From Cognatilysobacter bugurensis (GTDB taxonomy: Bacteria; Pseudomonadota; Gammaproteobacteria; Xanthomonadales; Xanthomonadaceae): a DNA stretch of 64,000 bases. Shown piece after piece: positions 17,146-26,494 of the stretch. A model generated the notes under the pieces. The model worked only from the letters and a program-made list of their open reading frames with translations, was not told the origin of the DNA and searched no databases. Location of the stretch: NCBI RefSeq assembly GCF_014652095.1, contig NZ_BMYD01000001.1, forward strand, positions 37,068-101,067, given 5' to 3'. The stretch's first letter is position 1. Each line of letters opens with the position of its first letter. A program made the position numbers and the translations under genes.

Positions 17146-17370
17146 TCAACCCGCGGCGTCGATGACCTGGATCTCAATGCCTTGGGCGGCCACGCGCTGC
17201 CCTGCGCGGATCTTCGCGGTCTTGCGCAGCTCGACATGCCCGTCGACGAGCACGGTGCCGCTGGCGACGAGCGCTTTCCCGGCACCGCCGCTGTCGCACA
17301 GGCCGACGAGCTTGAGCAGTTGGTTGAGTTCGACGAATTCGCGGTCGAGTTCGAACAAGATCGGTTTCAT
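17146..17370 (-). CDS. S4-domain RNA-binding protein (YbcJ-like)
   Basis: A 74-residue protein almost entirely made of one S4 RNA-binding domain: FVELNQLLKLVGLCDSGGAGKALVASG, then VLVDGHVELRKTAKIRAGQRV. The GxAK and NGxxExRRxxK-like pattern is that of the small YbcJ/RNA-binding group, which probably binds structured RNA; its partner is unknown. The ATG at 17370 was chosen, giving MKPILFELD; an ATG 21 bp upstream adds residues that do not fit the family. It is convergent with DUF1206, with 13 bp between stops. The 206 bp between this start and the GIY-YIG stop hold no recognised feature. Confidence 0.83.
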   Translation of the reverse strand: MKPILFELDREFVELNQLLKLVGLCDSGGAGKALVASGTVLVDGHVELRKTAKIRAGQRVAAQGIEIQVIDAAG

Positions 17371-17576
17371 GCGCGCAGCATGGGTCGACACTGCGCGCGC
17401 GGCAAGCCACTTGAGGCGACGTCACGATCGCTGAGTCGTGTGCTTCGCAAGCTGCGTACGGCTGCCGCGATTTGCGGGGTGGCGATACGTCGGCTCAACT
17501 TGGGGGGAGCCGAGTCCGGCAGCAGACGTCCGCCGGACATCCCGCAGCCTTCTGCGGGTTTGGCGGCAGCGGCAAG

Positions 17577-17897
17577 TCAGCGGCCCTTTCGCGCCGCAAC
17601 GGTGGAAGACACGTCGAGCCACCGGGCAATCTCGTCCGCGGCCGCTACGGGATCGCCCTCAAACAGCGTCCGTTTGCGAGCCGGTGACAGCTGCTTGATG
17701 GCGTGCTCCGCCCGGCTGGCGCTCGATCGATCGGCGAACTCGAGCTGCCCAAGCAGCCGCATCGGCGGCCTGGATCGCGTATAGCGCGCCCCATTTCCCG
17801 CCTCGTGCTGCGCGTACCGGCGCGCGACATCGACGGCAATGCCGGTGTAGACGCTGCCGTCGCGGCATTCGAGCAGGTAGACGTACCAGGGTCGCAT
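17577..17897 (-). CDS. GIY-YIG nuclease family protein (UPF0213-like)
   Basis: A 106-residue single-domain GIY-YIG protein. It begins PWYVYLLECRDGSVYTGIAVDVARR, which holds the two short strands (YVYLLEC and VYTGI), followed by the catalytic-type Arg, HEAGNGARYT and a C-terminal helix with RAEHAIKQLSPARKRTLFEG. These small YhbQ-like proteins resemble the UvrC and homing endonuclease nuclease core; DNA repair or processing is suspected but not proved for most. The ATG at 17897 places the fold at the very N-terminus, as in homologues. It is divergent from dbpA with about 130 bp between. Confidence 0.85.
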   Translation of the reverse strand: MRPWYVYLLECRDGSVYTGIAVDVARRYAQHEAGNGARYTRSRPPMRLLGQLEFADRSSASRAEHAIKQLSPARKRTLFEGDPVAAADEIARWLDVSSTVAARKGR

Positions 17898-18031
17898 GGC
17901 CGAAAGGTAACCGAGACGCCGCGTGTGCGCCGACAAATCAGCGGCATCTGAGAGACGCATGTGGTGCGCTCCGACCCCGTCACTCAGCCCGTATCGGCCC
18001 GATGACACGCGGACCTGCGATCATGGCCGGC

Positions 18032-19447
<1,416 letters not shown>

Positions 19448-19456
19448 GGCACCGGA

Positions 19457-19888
19457 TTAGGTGGGCAGAGAGAGCACCGCGCCGATGGCGAGGAGCGCGA
19501 CCACGAGCTGCAGCAGGTTGCCGAAGTCCGCGCCCTGGACGAGCACGGCTTGCGCCGGGTTGCGTGGATTGACGTACGCGGTCGTCTCACGGTTCATCGC
19601 CAGACCCTCGAGCAGGTCACCTGCCTGCGAAAAGCCGAGAAACCGGGTGGGCCGATAGCTGAGCCGCTGCGACACAAAGGTGCGCGACCCCACCTTGTAG
19701 CGGTAGCGCACGTTCGCCGAGTGCACGATATGGCGGCTCTCGGGATGCACGTGCTCGTCTCGATAGGCCTCGATCACCGTCGCCCGCGTGGCTCGCCAGC
19801 ACCACGATGCCTGGCCCAGCACCCATGCGCGCAACTGCCACGCCGCATACGCGACCGCGACGAGCATCAACAGCGGCTTGAGCATCAT
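19457..19888 (-). CDS. DUF3592-type membrane protein
   Basis: A 143-residue protein with a hydrophobic helix at each end (MLKPLLMLVAVAYAAWQLRA and LLQLVVALLAIGAVLSL). Between them is an extracytoplasmic beta-rich domain of about 90 residues: VRYRYKVGSRTFVSQRLSY then TTAYVNPRNPAQAVL. This matches the DUF3592 layout, in which an exposed domain with the VxYxYxVxGxxY pattern is held between two helices. The function is unknown. Two tandem ATGs (19888, 19885) start the frame. It ends 9 bp from the dbpA stop (convergent) and lies 10 bp downstream of the frameshifted membrane gene, so those two may be one operon. Confidence 0.72.
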   Translation of the reverse strand: MMLKPLLMLVAVAYAAWQLRAWVLGQASWCWRATRATVIEAYRDEHVHPESRHIVHSANVRYRYKVGSRTFVSQRLSYRPTRFLGFSQAGDLLEGLAMNRETTAYVNPRNPAQAVLVQGADFGNLLQLVVALLAIGAVLSLPT

Positions 19889-19898
19889 TTTCGTGTGT

Positions 19899-20290
19899 TC
19901 AGACGATGCGACCGGCCAGCCAGATCAGCGCTGCCGAGAGCAGGGTGCTTACGAGCGCAATCAGCGCACTTGGCACGAAAGACGTGCGCAGCGCCAAGGC
20001 GAAACCGGCCGTGTAGGCGACGAGCAGGGCGGCGATCAGCACGGGGCCCCGCGTGGCTTCGCCGCGGCCGGCCGACAGCAGTGCGGCGATCAAGACGAGC
20101 GCAAAAGCGGCCGCGTACGCGACAGCGCGGGCGGCGTCACCAAGGATACCTCCATGCCGGCATCCGCCTGCGCTGAGCCGCGCACGGTGAGCGGAATGGC
20201 GATGATGAGCAGACCGAACGCGACCGCGAACGACGCCGAGCCGAGCGCAGCGATTGCGATTGCCGCGACGACGAGCAGGAGCAGGTACAC
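19899..20290 (-). pseudogene. Small membrane protein gene, apparently frameshifted
   Basis: Two overlapping minus-strand frames look like halves of one hydrophobic protein of about 130 residues. The first half starts at GTG 20290 (MYLLLLVVAAIAIAALG...) and runs to about GMEVSL with two helices. The second half then continues in another frame as GDAARAVAYAAAFALVLIAAL...LIWLAGRIV, with three or four more helices and no start codon of its own near the junction. Adding one G to the TTGG run (plus-strand CCAA at 20140-20143) would join them as MEVSLGDAARAV. It may be a sequencing error or a real mutation. No family was recognised. It lies just upstream of the DUF3592 gene. Confidence 0.62.
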
Positions 20291-20314
20291 GGCGTGCGCC
20301 CCGTGGCGGCGCCA

Positions 20315-20710
20315 TCAGCGCTGATTGACGCTGTAGCCGCCCGGTCCGACGAGCGCGATCACGACCGCAGATGCGAAGAACATCGCTTGCAGTTCCAGTG
20401 CCCAGCCGCCCTGGCCGGTGAAGCGACCGAGGTCGCCCAGATGCACGAGATAGACCGCGACGAGCATGTTGATCGCAACCAGCAGTGCGCCGATCCGGGC
20501 GTGGAAACCCGTCAACACCATAAGCGGGCCGAGCACTTCGCCGAGCAGCACGAAGTAGCCAATGAAGCCCGGCCAGCCTTGCGCTTCGACCATTCGCACG
20601 ATGTGGCCCATGCCGCCATTGAGTTTGGCGATGCCGTGCAGCAGGACGAGCGCGCCGAGCGTCACGCGCAGCAGCAGTTTGGCAATGTCGTGCTGGGTGT
20701 TCGGGTTCAT
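20315..20710 (-). CDS. DoxX family membrane protein
   Basis: A 131-residue protein with four membrane helices and the DoxX pattern. It begins AKLLLRVTLGALVLLHGIAKL (helix 1 with the conserved R...HG.AK), then GFIGYFVLLGEVLGPLMVLTG, IGALLVAINMLVAVY and LELQAMFFASAVVIALVGPGG. The family is annotated as a thiosulfate:quinone oxidoreductase subunit-like or redox-associated membrane protein; for most bacterial single-gene members the role is unproved. The ATG at 20710 starts MNPNTQHD; upstream in-frame sequence does not look coding. It lies 24 bp upstream of the frameshifted membrane gene, so DoxX, that gene and DUF3592 could be one operon. It is divergent from the VOC gene at 20802. Confidence 0.85.
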   Translation of the reverse strand: MNPNTQHDIAKLLLRVTLGALVLLHGIAKLNGGMGHIVRMVEAQGWPGFIGYFVLLGEVLGPLMVLTGFHARIGALLVAINMLVAVYLVHLGDLGRFTGQGGWALELQAMFFASAVVIALVGPGGYSVNQR

Positions 20711-20801
20711 GCAGTCGGGCTTTGGCGGGCTGCGCGCAGGATAGTCGCGCGGCGAGTCCGATGTCTGCTGCAATGCGCACTCTTCCGATCAAGGACCGAC
20801 C

Positions 20802-21173
20802 ATGCTCGCCTACGCCACCCTCGGCACGAACGACCTCCCCCGCGCCGCCGCGTTCTACGACGAACTGCTTGCGCTGCTCGGCGCCAAGCGCTTCATGGAG
20901 GAAGAGAAGTTCATCGCCTGGGCCAGCTCCCAGGAAGGCGTGGGACTCGGGATCACGTATCCGTTTGACGGCAAGCCGGCCAGCGTCGGCAACGGCACGA
21001 TGGTCGCGCTGCAGGCGTCGAGCCGCGAACAGGTCGACGCCGTGCATGCCAAGGCGCTCGAACTGGGCGGCGCAGACGAGGGCGCGCCGGGCCAGCGGAT
21101 GGACTGGTTCTACGCCGCCTACTTCCGCGACCTCGACGGCAACAAGCTCAACGTCTGCTTCATGGGCACCTGA
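20802..21173 (+). CDS. VOC (glyoxalase/bleomycin-resistance) family protein
   Basis: A 123-residue protein with two beta-alpha-beta-beta-beta units of the vicinal oxygen chelate fold: MLAYATLGTNDLPRAAAFYD opens the first, and YAAYFRDLDGNKLNVCFMG closes the second. The final D(L/P)DGNxLxxC pattern is typical of a subgroup annotated as lactoylglutathione lyase-like. Few of these single-domain proteins have a known substrate, and only some of the metal ligands (His/Glu) are present, so enzymatic glyoxalase activity is doubtful. AAGGA lies about 7 bp before the ATG. It is followed after 64 bp by a cupin gene in the same direction. Confidence 0.8.
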   Translation: MLAYATLGTNDLPRAAAFYDELLALLGAKRFMEEEKFIAWASSQEGVGLGITYPFDGKPASVGNGTMVALQASSREQVDAVHAKALELGGADEGAPGQRMDWFYAAYFRDLDGNKLNVCFMGT

Positions 21174-21237
21174 GGCTTCGATGTCGCGTTGACGCCTGCC
21201 CGGGCACGGTGGACGCCGGCCCGGGCAGGAGCGTGCA

Positions 21238-21597
21238 ATGCGATCGAAGCAACTGACGTTCGAAGACGAATTCCGCGTTGCGTTCAACGTGCGCGACGTG
21301 CAGGCGGCGGAAATGACGCTTGCCGCCGGAGATTCGACCGGCGGGCCCGACAACACCCACCGCGGCGCGGATCAGTGGCTGTTCGTGGTCGATGGCTGCG
21401 GAGAGGCGTTGATCGGCAGTGAGGCAGCCGGCCGTGAGCGGGTGCCGCTCGAGCGCGGTGCGCTGCTCGTGATCGAGCGGGGCGAAGCGCACGAAATCCG
21501 CAATACGGGCGATGCGCCGCTCAAGACCTTGAACTTCTATTACCCGCCGGCCTTCGACAACAGCGGCGAGCCCGTGGGACCGGGCAAGTCGGACTGA
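21238..21597 (+). CDS. Cupin-domain protein
   Basis: A 119-residue single-domain cupin. Motif 1 is partly kept (GPDNTHRGADQWLFVVDGCGEALIG), with one His and a Gln where the usual second His lies. Motif 2 is the region PLERGALLVIERGEAHEIRNTGDAPL, with the G...H pattern. It may bind a metal and a small molecule; no substrate can be given. AGGAG ends 6 bases before the ATG at 21238. It is downstream of the VOC gene and possibly co-transcribed. The 117 bp that follow, up to the convergent gspB stop, hold nothing recognisable. Confidence 0.8.
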   Translation: MRSKQLTFEDEFRVAFNVRDVQAAEMTLAAGDSTGGPDNTHRGADQWLFVVDGCGEALIGSEAAGRERVPLERGALLVIERGEAHEIRNTGDAPLKTLNFYYPPAFDNSGEPVGPGKSD

Positions 21598-21714
21598 GGG
21601 CGCTGAAGGCGGGCGAGGGCGTGGCGCAGCGCCAAGACGGCCATGCCGCGGCTGCCGAGGTTCGTGGTACCGGAGCTTCATCGCAGCAGGCGCATGGCCG
21701 CTGCGGGTCCGCGG

Positions 21715-22722
21715 TCAGCGCACCGGCACCCAGACGCGACGGCCCTGCCAGGTGAGCACCGCGCCGTCGGCCGTGATCTCGTCGACGACGGCTTCGCCGA
21801 GCCGGTCGCCCTCGCCAACGCGCTGACCATCGAGGATCACGAAACGCTCGGCGGGGGCAGCCGCGAACAGATGCATGCTCATGCGCAGCGGCGGCAGTGC
21901 GCGGCGATCGGCCGGTGCGAGGTCTGCAAGCCGCAGCGGGCGATCCGAGATCGAGGCGGCCGGCGCGGGTGCCGACCTCGCGGCCGGCGAGGGTCCCGGC
22001 GGGCGGCCGGTGTCCGCTGCCGGCGCCGAAGCTGCGGTACGCGCGAGAGCCGGCGCGCGCACTGCGGACGAGGGCGGCAGTGGCAAGGCGGTATCCGCGG
22101 GCGGGCGAACGGCGGCGGGTGACGCCGCCCGCGGAGCCGGAGCGTTGTTGGCAATGCGAGGCTCTGACGGCGGCGCCCCAGCGCTGCCTGCACCGACCGC
22201 GTTCACCGCCAGCGCGGGCCGCTGAGTATCCGTTCCGGCATCGCGTCGCGGCTCCGCGCGCGGCGATACGGCAGCTCCTGTGACGGACGCGGGCCCACCG
22301 GCGGCGCCCACCCCGGCATCGGTCGATTCGATCATTGGGGCAGCCGTGGCGACACTGTCCGCGGGCTGAGCCGTGTCCTGTCGTATCGATTGGCTTTGCA
22401 GCGACGGCGGGATGGCCGTCGGCGTGGCCGCGTTGGCGCCCAGCGCGGCGGCGTCTGGGACCGTCGTGCGCTCGGGTGCAGCAGCGGTCGCGGAGGGCTC
22501 GGCGCCGTCGTCCGCGGCGAAGAACATCCGATAGCCCGTCGTCCCCAGCAGCACGACGACGGCGAGTGCGATCGCGGCCGGCACCGCGGGCAATGTTCGG
22601 CGCGCGGCGGTCGCGTCGGGCTGTGGCGCAGACGGCGCAAACGGCGGATCCAGCAACTGCGGCGGCGCGCCGCGGCGGCGCTCGGCTTCTGACTTGCGCA
22701 GCGCCTCGAGAATCAGCGACAT
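21715..22722 (-). CDS. gspB: Type II secretion assembly protein GspB/ExeB
   Basis: A 335-residue inner-membrane protein. It begins MSLILEALRKSEAERRRG, the signature start of GspB/ExeB. A membrane helix follows at about 47-67, then a long Ala/Pro/Ser-rich periplasmic linker of about 180 residues. It ends in the compact GspB domain (RFVILDGQRVGEGDRLGE, then VVDEITADGAVLTWQGRRVWV). In Aeromonas, ExeB works with the ATPase ExeA to place the type II secretion outer-membrane secretin through the peptidoglycan. Here it directly follows the exeA-like gene, with only 3 bp between stop and start. No other gsp gene is in the window. The linker's low-complexity composition is typical and not an error. 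Confidence 0.85.
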   Translation of the reverse strand: MSLILEALRKSEAERRRGAPPQLLDPPFAPSAPQPDATAARRTLPAVPAAIALAVVVLLGTTGYRMFFAADDGAEPSATAAAPERTTVPDAAALGANAATPTAIPPSLQSQSIRQDTAQPADSVATAAPMIESTDAGVGAAGGPASVTGAAVSPRAEPRRDAGTDTQRPALAVNAVGAGSAGAPPSEPRIANNAPAPRAASPAAVRPPADTALPLPPSSAVRAPALARTAASAPAADTGRPPGPSPAARSAPAPAASISDRPLRLADLAPADRRALPPLRMSMHLFAAAPAERFVILDGQRVGEGDRLGEAVVDEITADGAVLTWQGRRVWVPVR

Positions 22723-22725
22723 CGG

Positions 22726-24396
22726 TTACTCCGTGCGTTGCAGCTGGGGGCCCGCGTCCGTCGCCGCGAGCGCGGTGCGCGTCGCAGGCCCGGGCACGCC
22801 GTCGGCGAGCAGGCCGTGCTCGCGTTGGTAGCGGCGCAGCGACTCGCGCAGCGCATCGTCGAACACGGCCGGGCCGACATGCGCGAGACGCGCATGCAGC
22901 CAGTCGACCGCCGGACCTGTGCCGCCCGGCGGCAGCGGCAGCGTCGCGAGCTGCGCGGCGGACCACAGCAGCGTGTAGTCGCCGCTCCAGACGGAGTCGA
23001 GCGCGAGTTTCGGCACGCTCACCCGTTGCCCGTCGAGCCAGAGCTGCGCGTGTTCGTTGTCGACGCCGAGCAGCAGCGCCGGCACCGTGCCGCGCGGGTG
23101 CGCGAGGTGCAGCACCGCGGGCCGGCCAACCACGCCGATTGCGTCGAGTGCGGCACGCCCCTTCGCACAATGGAGGCCCGGTTGCGGGACGGGGCGGCAG
23201 TGGCGCATGCGCGCCAGCGATGCGCGGTCAACCGGCAACGACCAGCGGCGTAGCAGCTCGGCCCAGGTGGCGGAGTCGTCGGTCGGCGCTTGCGCGAGCG
23301 CGGCCGTGAAGCCCGCGGGGTCGAGCCTGCGCGGCGCGGTGTCGGGCGCGGTTTCCGCTGACGCCGGCAGCGCCGATGCGCTCGCCGGCAGGCTGGATGC
23401 CGCCGGAGCGCCCGAAGCCGCGGCGCGTGCCGAGACTGCCGGCGCGGCGTTTGCGTGCGCGCCTTCGCCCGTCGGCAACGCGATCCACGCGCCGAGTCCG
23501 ATCGCGCACGCGGTGATCGCGGCGGCCGCAGCGAGGCGCGGCGGGGTCATCCAGCGGCGCGTGGACGCGCGTGGGCGGTGCGAGATGCCGAGGGCCTCGT
23601 CGGCGGCGAGGTCGACGAGCGCGGCGTCGAGCGTCGTGCGCTCGTGCACGTAGCCCGCGAGCAGCGTGCGCTCGGCGACGACGTTGATGAGGCGCGGGAT
23701 GCCACCGGTGCGCGCGTGGATGCGCGCGACTGCGGACGCTTCGAACGGCGAGCGCACGCCGCCCGCGACCGCGATGCGGTGGCGCAGGTATTCCGCCGTC
23801 TCCGGCATCGACAGCGGCAGCAGGTGGTAACGCGCGGTGATGCGCTGCGCGAGCTGGCGCAGGTCCTCGCGTGCGAGCAGGGTGCGCAGCTCGGGCTGGC
23901 CGATCAGGATGATCTGCAGCAGTTTCTGCGTCGGCGTCTCGAGGTTCGTCAACAGGCGCACTTGTTCGAGCGCCTCGTGCGAGAGGTTCTGCGCCTCGTC
24001 GATGATGAGCACGATGCGCAGGCCTTGCCCGTATGCATCGAGCAGGTACGCGTTGAGAGCGTCGACGAGTGGCTTGATGCGTCCGCGGCGACCCTCGATG
24101 TCGATGTGCAGCTCTTCGCAGATCGTCTCGAGCAGCTCGGCGGGCGCGAGCCTCGGATTCAGCACGAGCGCGACGCGCGCGTTGTCGGGCAACTGCTCGA
24201 GCAGCAGGCGCGAGAGCGTGGTCTTGCCGGTGCCGACCTCGCCGGTGAGCTGGACGAAGCCGCCGCCGCCGCCCTGGCCGACACCGTAGCTCAGGTGCGC
24301 AAGCGCGTCCCGGTGGCGTTCACTGAGGAATACGAAGCGCGGGTCAGGCGTGATGGCGAACGGCGGCTCGGTCAGGCCGAAGTGCTGCAGGTACAT
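22726..24396 (-). CDS. ExeA/GspA-like AAA ATPase with peptidoglycan-binding domain
   Basis: A 556-residue protein. It starts MYLQHFGLTEPPFAITPDPRF, the standard ExeA start. The AAA module has Walker A GEVGTGKTT (52-60), Walker B LRIVLIIDEAQNL, and later AQRITARYHL and TGGIPRLINVV. One membrane helix is at about 285-305, then an Ala-rich linker. A C-terminal peptidoglycan-binding-like domain is present (VFDDALRESLRRYQREHGLLADGVPGPATRTAL). Its assumed role is ATP-driven remodelling of peptidoglycan so the type II secretin can assemble. The ATG at 24396 was chosen because homologues start at this Met. It forms an operon with gspB. Confidence 0.88.
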   Translation of the reverse strand: MYLQHFGLTEPPFAITPDPRFVFLSERHRDALAHLSYGVGQGGGGGFVQLTGEVGTGKTTLSRLLLEQLPDNARVALVLNPRLAPAELLETICEELHIDIEGRRGRIKPLVDALNAYLLDAYGQGLRIVLIIDEAQNLSHEALEQVRLLTNLETPTQKLLQIILIGQPELRTLLAREDLRQLAQRITARYHLLPLSMPETAEYLRHRIAVAGGVRSPFEASAVARIHARTGGIPRLINVVAERTLLAGYVHERTTLDAALVDLAADEALGISHRPRASTRRWMTPPRLAAAAAITACAIGLGAWIALPTGEGAHANAAPAVSARAAASGAPAASSLPASASALPASAETAPDTAPRRLDPAGFTAALAQAPTDDSATWAELLRRWSLPVDRASLARMRHCRPVPQPGLHCAKGRAALDAIGVVGRPAVLHLAHPRGTVPALLLGVDNEHAQLWLDGQRVSVPKLALDSVWSGDYTLLWSAAQLATLPLPPGGTGPAVDWLHARLAHVGPAVFDDALRESLRRYQREHGLLADGVPGPATRTALAATDAGPQLQRTE

Positions 24397-24465
24397 GGGC
24401 GCGGCGTGGGGGCGGGACCGGCGCACAGCCTGCCACAACCGTGCCGCGTCGCGTCGGGCGACGGT

Positions 24466-25416
24466 TCAGCTGGACAGATCCTTCGCCTCGGATGTCGCGA
24501 GCACTTCCGGGTGCCCGACGCGCCGCGGCCGGACCAGCAACGGGTGCACGAGCACCGCGCCGAGGATCACGACGACGCCCACGTAGAACTGTGGCGTGAG
24601 CTCATGCTGTTCGCCGAGCAGCACGATCGCGAGCACGATCGCGTAGACCGGTTCGAGGTTCGTCGCGAGCTGCGCGGCGAAGGCGCTCATGTGCTGCAGC
24701 GCCACGAGGCTCAGCGCGAACGGCAGCAGGGTGCAGGCCAAGGCAAGCGTGAGCAGGTAGGCGGCATCGCGCGTGCCGGGCATCACGAGGAGGTCGCCCG
24801 CGAACGCCTCCGACAGGCCCGGCAGCAGCGGCATCAGCGGGGCAAGCGCCGTGAGCGCGAGCGTGCCGGCGCCCAATTCGATCGCGGTCACCGTGAGTGC
24901 ATCGCCATGCTCGACGAGCCGCTTGTTGAGCGAGCCGAAGATCGCGACCAGCAGCGCCGACACCGCGCCGACCGCAACGCCGATGCGCATGCCGTCCGGG
25001 ATCCCGCCGACCACGAGCGCGACGCCCGGCAGCACCGCAATGCCGAGCATCACGTCGCGCCTTGATAGCCGCGAACGCGCGAGCCACGGCTCGACGAGCG
25101 CCGTCATCACCGTTGCCAGCGCGATGCAGGTCGCACCGACCGACGCGTTGGACAGCTTGATCGCACCGTAGAACGTGAGCCAGTGCAACGCGACGATGAC
25201 GCCGATGCCCGAGTACGCGCCGATGAGCCGCCACGGCATCGCGCGCAGGCCGCGCCACACGCGCGGCACGAACGCGAGCGCGACGACGACGATGAGCATG
25301 CGCATCCAGACCAGGGGCAGCGCCGGCAGCGTGATGAGCTTGCCGAGGATTGCGGTGAATCCCCAGAGCAGCACGCAGAAGTGGATCTGCAGGAACGCGC
25401 GGCGGGTGTCGGTCAT
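24466..25416 (-). CDS. EamA family permease
   Basis: A 316-residue inner-membrane protein with ten hydrophobic helices in two EamA (DMT superfamily) repeats. The first begins FLQIHFCVLLWGFTAILGKLI. The second spans about 155-285 and contains GSLNKRLVEHG and FALSLVALQHMSAFAAQLATNLEPVYA. The ...NLEPVYAxxxAxxxLGE string is characteristic of EamA transporters. Members export amino acids, nucleobases or other metabolites; the substrate is unknown. The start was put at ATG 25416 (MTDTRR); an ATG 6 bp upstream is nearly as good. It is followed by about 70 bp with no feature before the exeA start region, and is probably a single unit. Confidence 0.83.
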   Translation of the reverse strand: MTDTRRAFLQIHFCVLLWGFTAILGKLITLPALPLVWMRMLIVVVALAFVPRVWRGLRAMPWRLIGAYSGIGVIVALHWLTFYGAIKLSNASVGATCIALATVMTALVEPWLARSRLSRRDVMLGIAVLPGVALVVGGIPDGMRIGVAVGAVSALLVAIFGSLNKRLVEHGDALTVTAIELGAGTLALTALAPLMPLLPGLSEAFAGDLLVMPGTRDAAYLLTLALACTLLPFALSLVALQHMSAFAAQLATNLEPVYAIVLAIVLLGEQHELTPQFYVGVVVILGAVLVHPLLVRPRRVGHPEVLATSEAKDLSS

Positions 25417-25508
25417 CGGCATTCCGCGATTATCCGGCAGCGGGCCGCGTGCGCCGCGGGCGCTGCGTTGCCCGGCTTGGCGTTCGGCGCCGCTGTCGCA
25501 GCGGCACG

Positions 25509-26393
25509 TTAGTCGACCGGCTGGGCGAGCAGCCAGTCGACGAATGCGCGCGCTGCCGGGCGAAGGCGCCGATGCGCGGGATAGACGACGTAGTACTGCC
25601 AGCGCGTGGGCAGCACCGGGCCGGGGAGGGCGACGAGTCGGCCATCGTCGAGATAGGGCTGGACGATGCGCTTGCGCGCGAGTGCGATGCCGAGCCCGTT
25701 CGCGGCGGCATTGAGCGCATCGGTGCTGTCGCTGAAGCTGTGGCGCTCCTCGATCTGGGTGCCGTGCAGCCCGGCCGCGCGGAACCAGTCGTGCCACCCC
25801 TGACGCGCGAGGTCCGCGACCAGCGGTCGCGCCGCGATGTCCGCCGCGCCCTCGATGCGCGCGAGGTCGGGCAACCGCGGGGACGCGACCGGGAACAACG
25901 CATCGTCCATGAGCAGGTGCGCGGTCAGGCCGGGCCAGTGGCCGGGGCCATGGCGGATGCCGAGGTCGGGGCCACCGTCGTCGAAGCGCGTCAGTGCGAT
26001 CTCGGTGTCGAACGCCAGTCGGACGTCGGGGTGCTGCGCCGCAAACGTGGGCAGCCGCGGCAGCAGCCAGGTGTGCACGAGCGAGTGCAGCGTCGTGATG
26101 CGCACGCGGGAGGCGTCGCGGCCGGGGGTGCGCAGCGCGCCGAGCACGCCGTCCAGATCCGCGAGGGCATTGCTCGCGGCATCGGCGAGCGTGCGGCCTT
26201 CCGCGGTCAGCGCGACGCCGCGCGCGTGGCGCTGGAACAGCACGACCCCGAGTCGCGACTCGAGCTTGCGGACGTGGTGGCTCACGGCGCTTGCGGTGAG
26301 ATGCAGTTCTTCACCGGCGTGGGCGAAGTTCTGGTGGCGGGCGGCGGCCTCGAACGCCGCGAGCGTGGGCAGCCAGTCGGCGCGCAGGGCCAT
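25509..26393 (-). CDS. LysR family transcriptional regulator (GcvA-like)
   Basis: A 294-residue regulator. The N-terminal winged helix-turn-helix is ADWLPTLAAFEAAARHQNFAHAGEELHLTASAVSHHVRKLESRLG, very close to GcvA/AmpR-type LysR proteins. The rest is the two-lobed effector domain (about 95-290). The ATG at 26393 was chosen; a TTG 12 bp upstream also fits the frame. It is divergent from the EamA permease at 26495 with only about 100 bp between, the classic arrangement for a LysR regulator controlling its neighbour. The permease is therefore the best candidate target. The effector is unknown. Confidence 0.88.
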   Translation of the reverse strand: MALRADWLPTLAAFEAAARHQNFAHAGEELHLTASAVSHHVRKLESRLGVVLFQRHARGVALTAEGRTLADAASNALADLDGVLGALRTPGRDASRVRITTLHSLVHTWLLPRLPTFAAQHPDVRLAFDTEIALTRFDDGGPDLGIRHGPGHWPGLTAHLLMDDALFPVASPRLPDLARIEGAADIAARPLVADLARQGWHDWFRAAGLHGTQIEERHSFSDSTDALNAAANGLGIALARKRIVQPYLDDGRLVALPGPVLPTRWQYYVVYPAHRRLRPAARAFVDWLLAQPVD

Positions 26394-26402
26394 TGCGAGA
26401 CT

Positions 26403-26415
26403 CAAATACGATTTG
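26403..26415. promoter_or_regulatory. Candidate LysR box
   Basis: CAAAT-ACG-ATTTG is a perfect 5-bp inverted repeat with a 3-bp spacer, 10 bp upstream of the LysR start and 80 bp before the divergent permease. AT-rich dyads of this size in such an intergenic region are typical LysR binding sites. The site and its link to this regulator are inferred from position only. Confidence 0.4.
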
Positions 26416-26494
26416 GGTCAGGGCTCGAAAGTATGCGCTTGTGGGGCGGGGGCGCGCACGGACAATGGCGCCACGCCCAAGCCCGGTTTGACTC

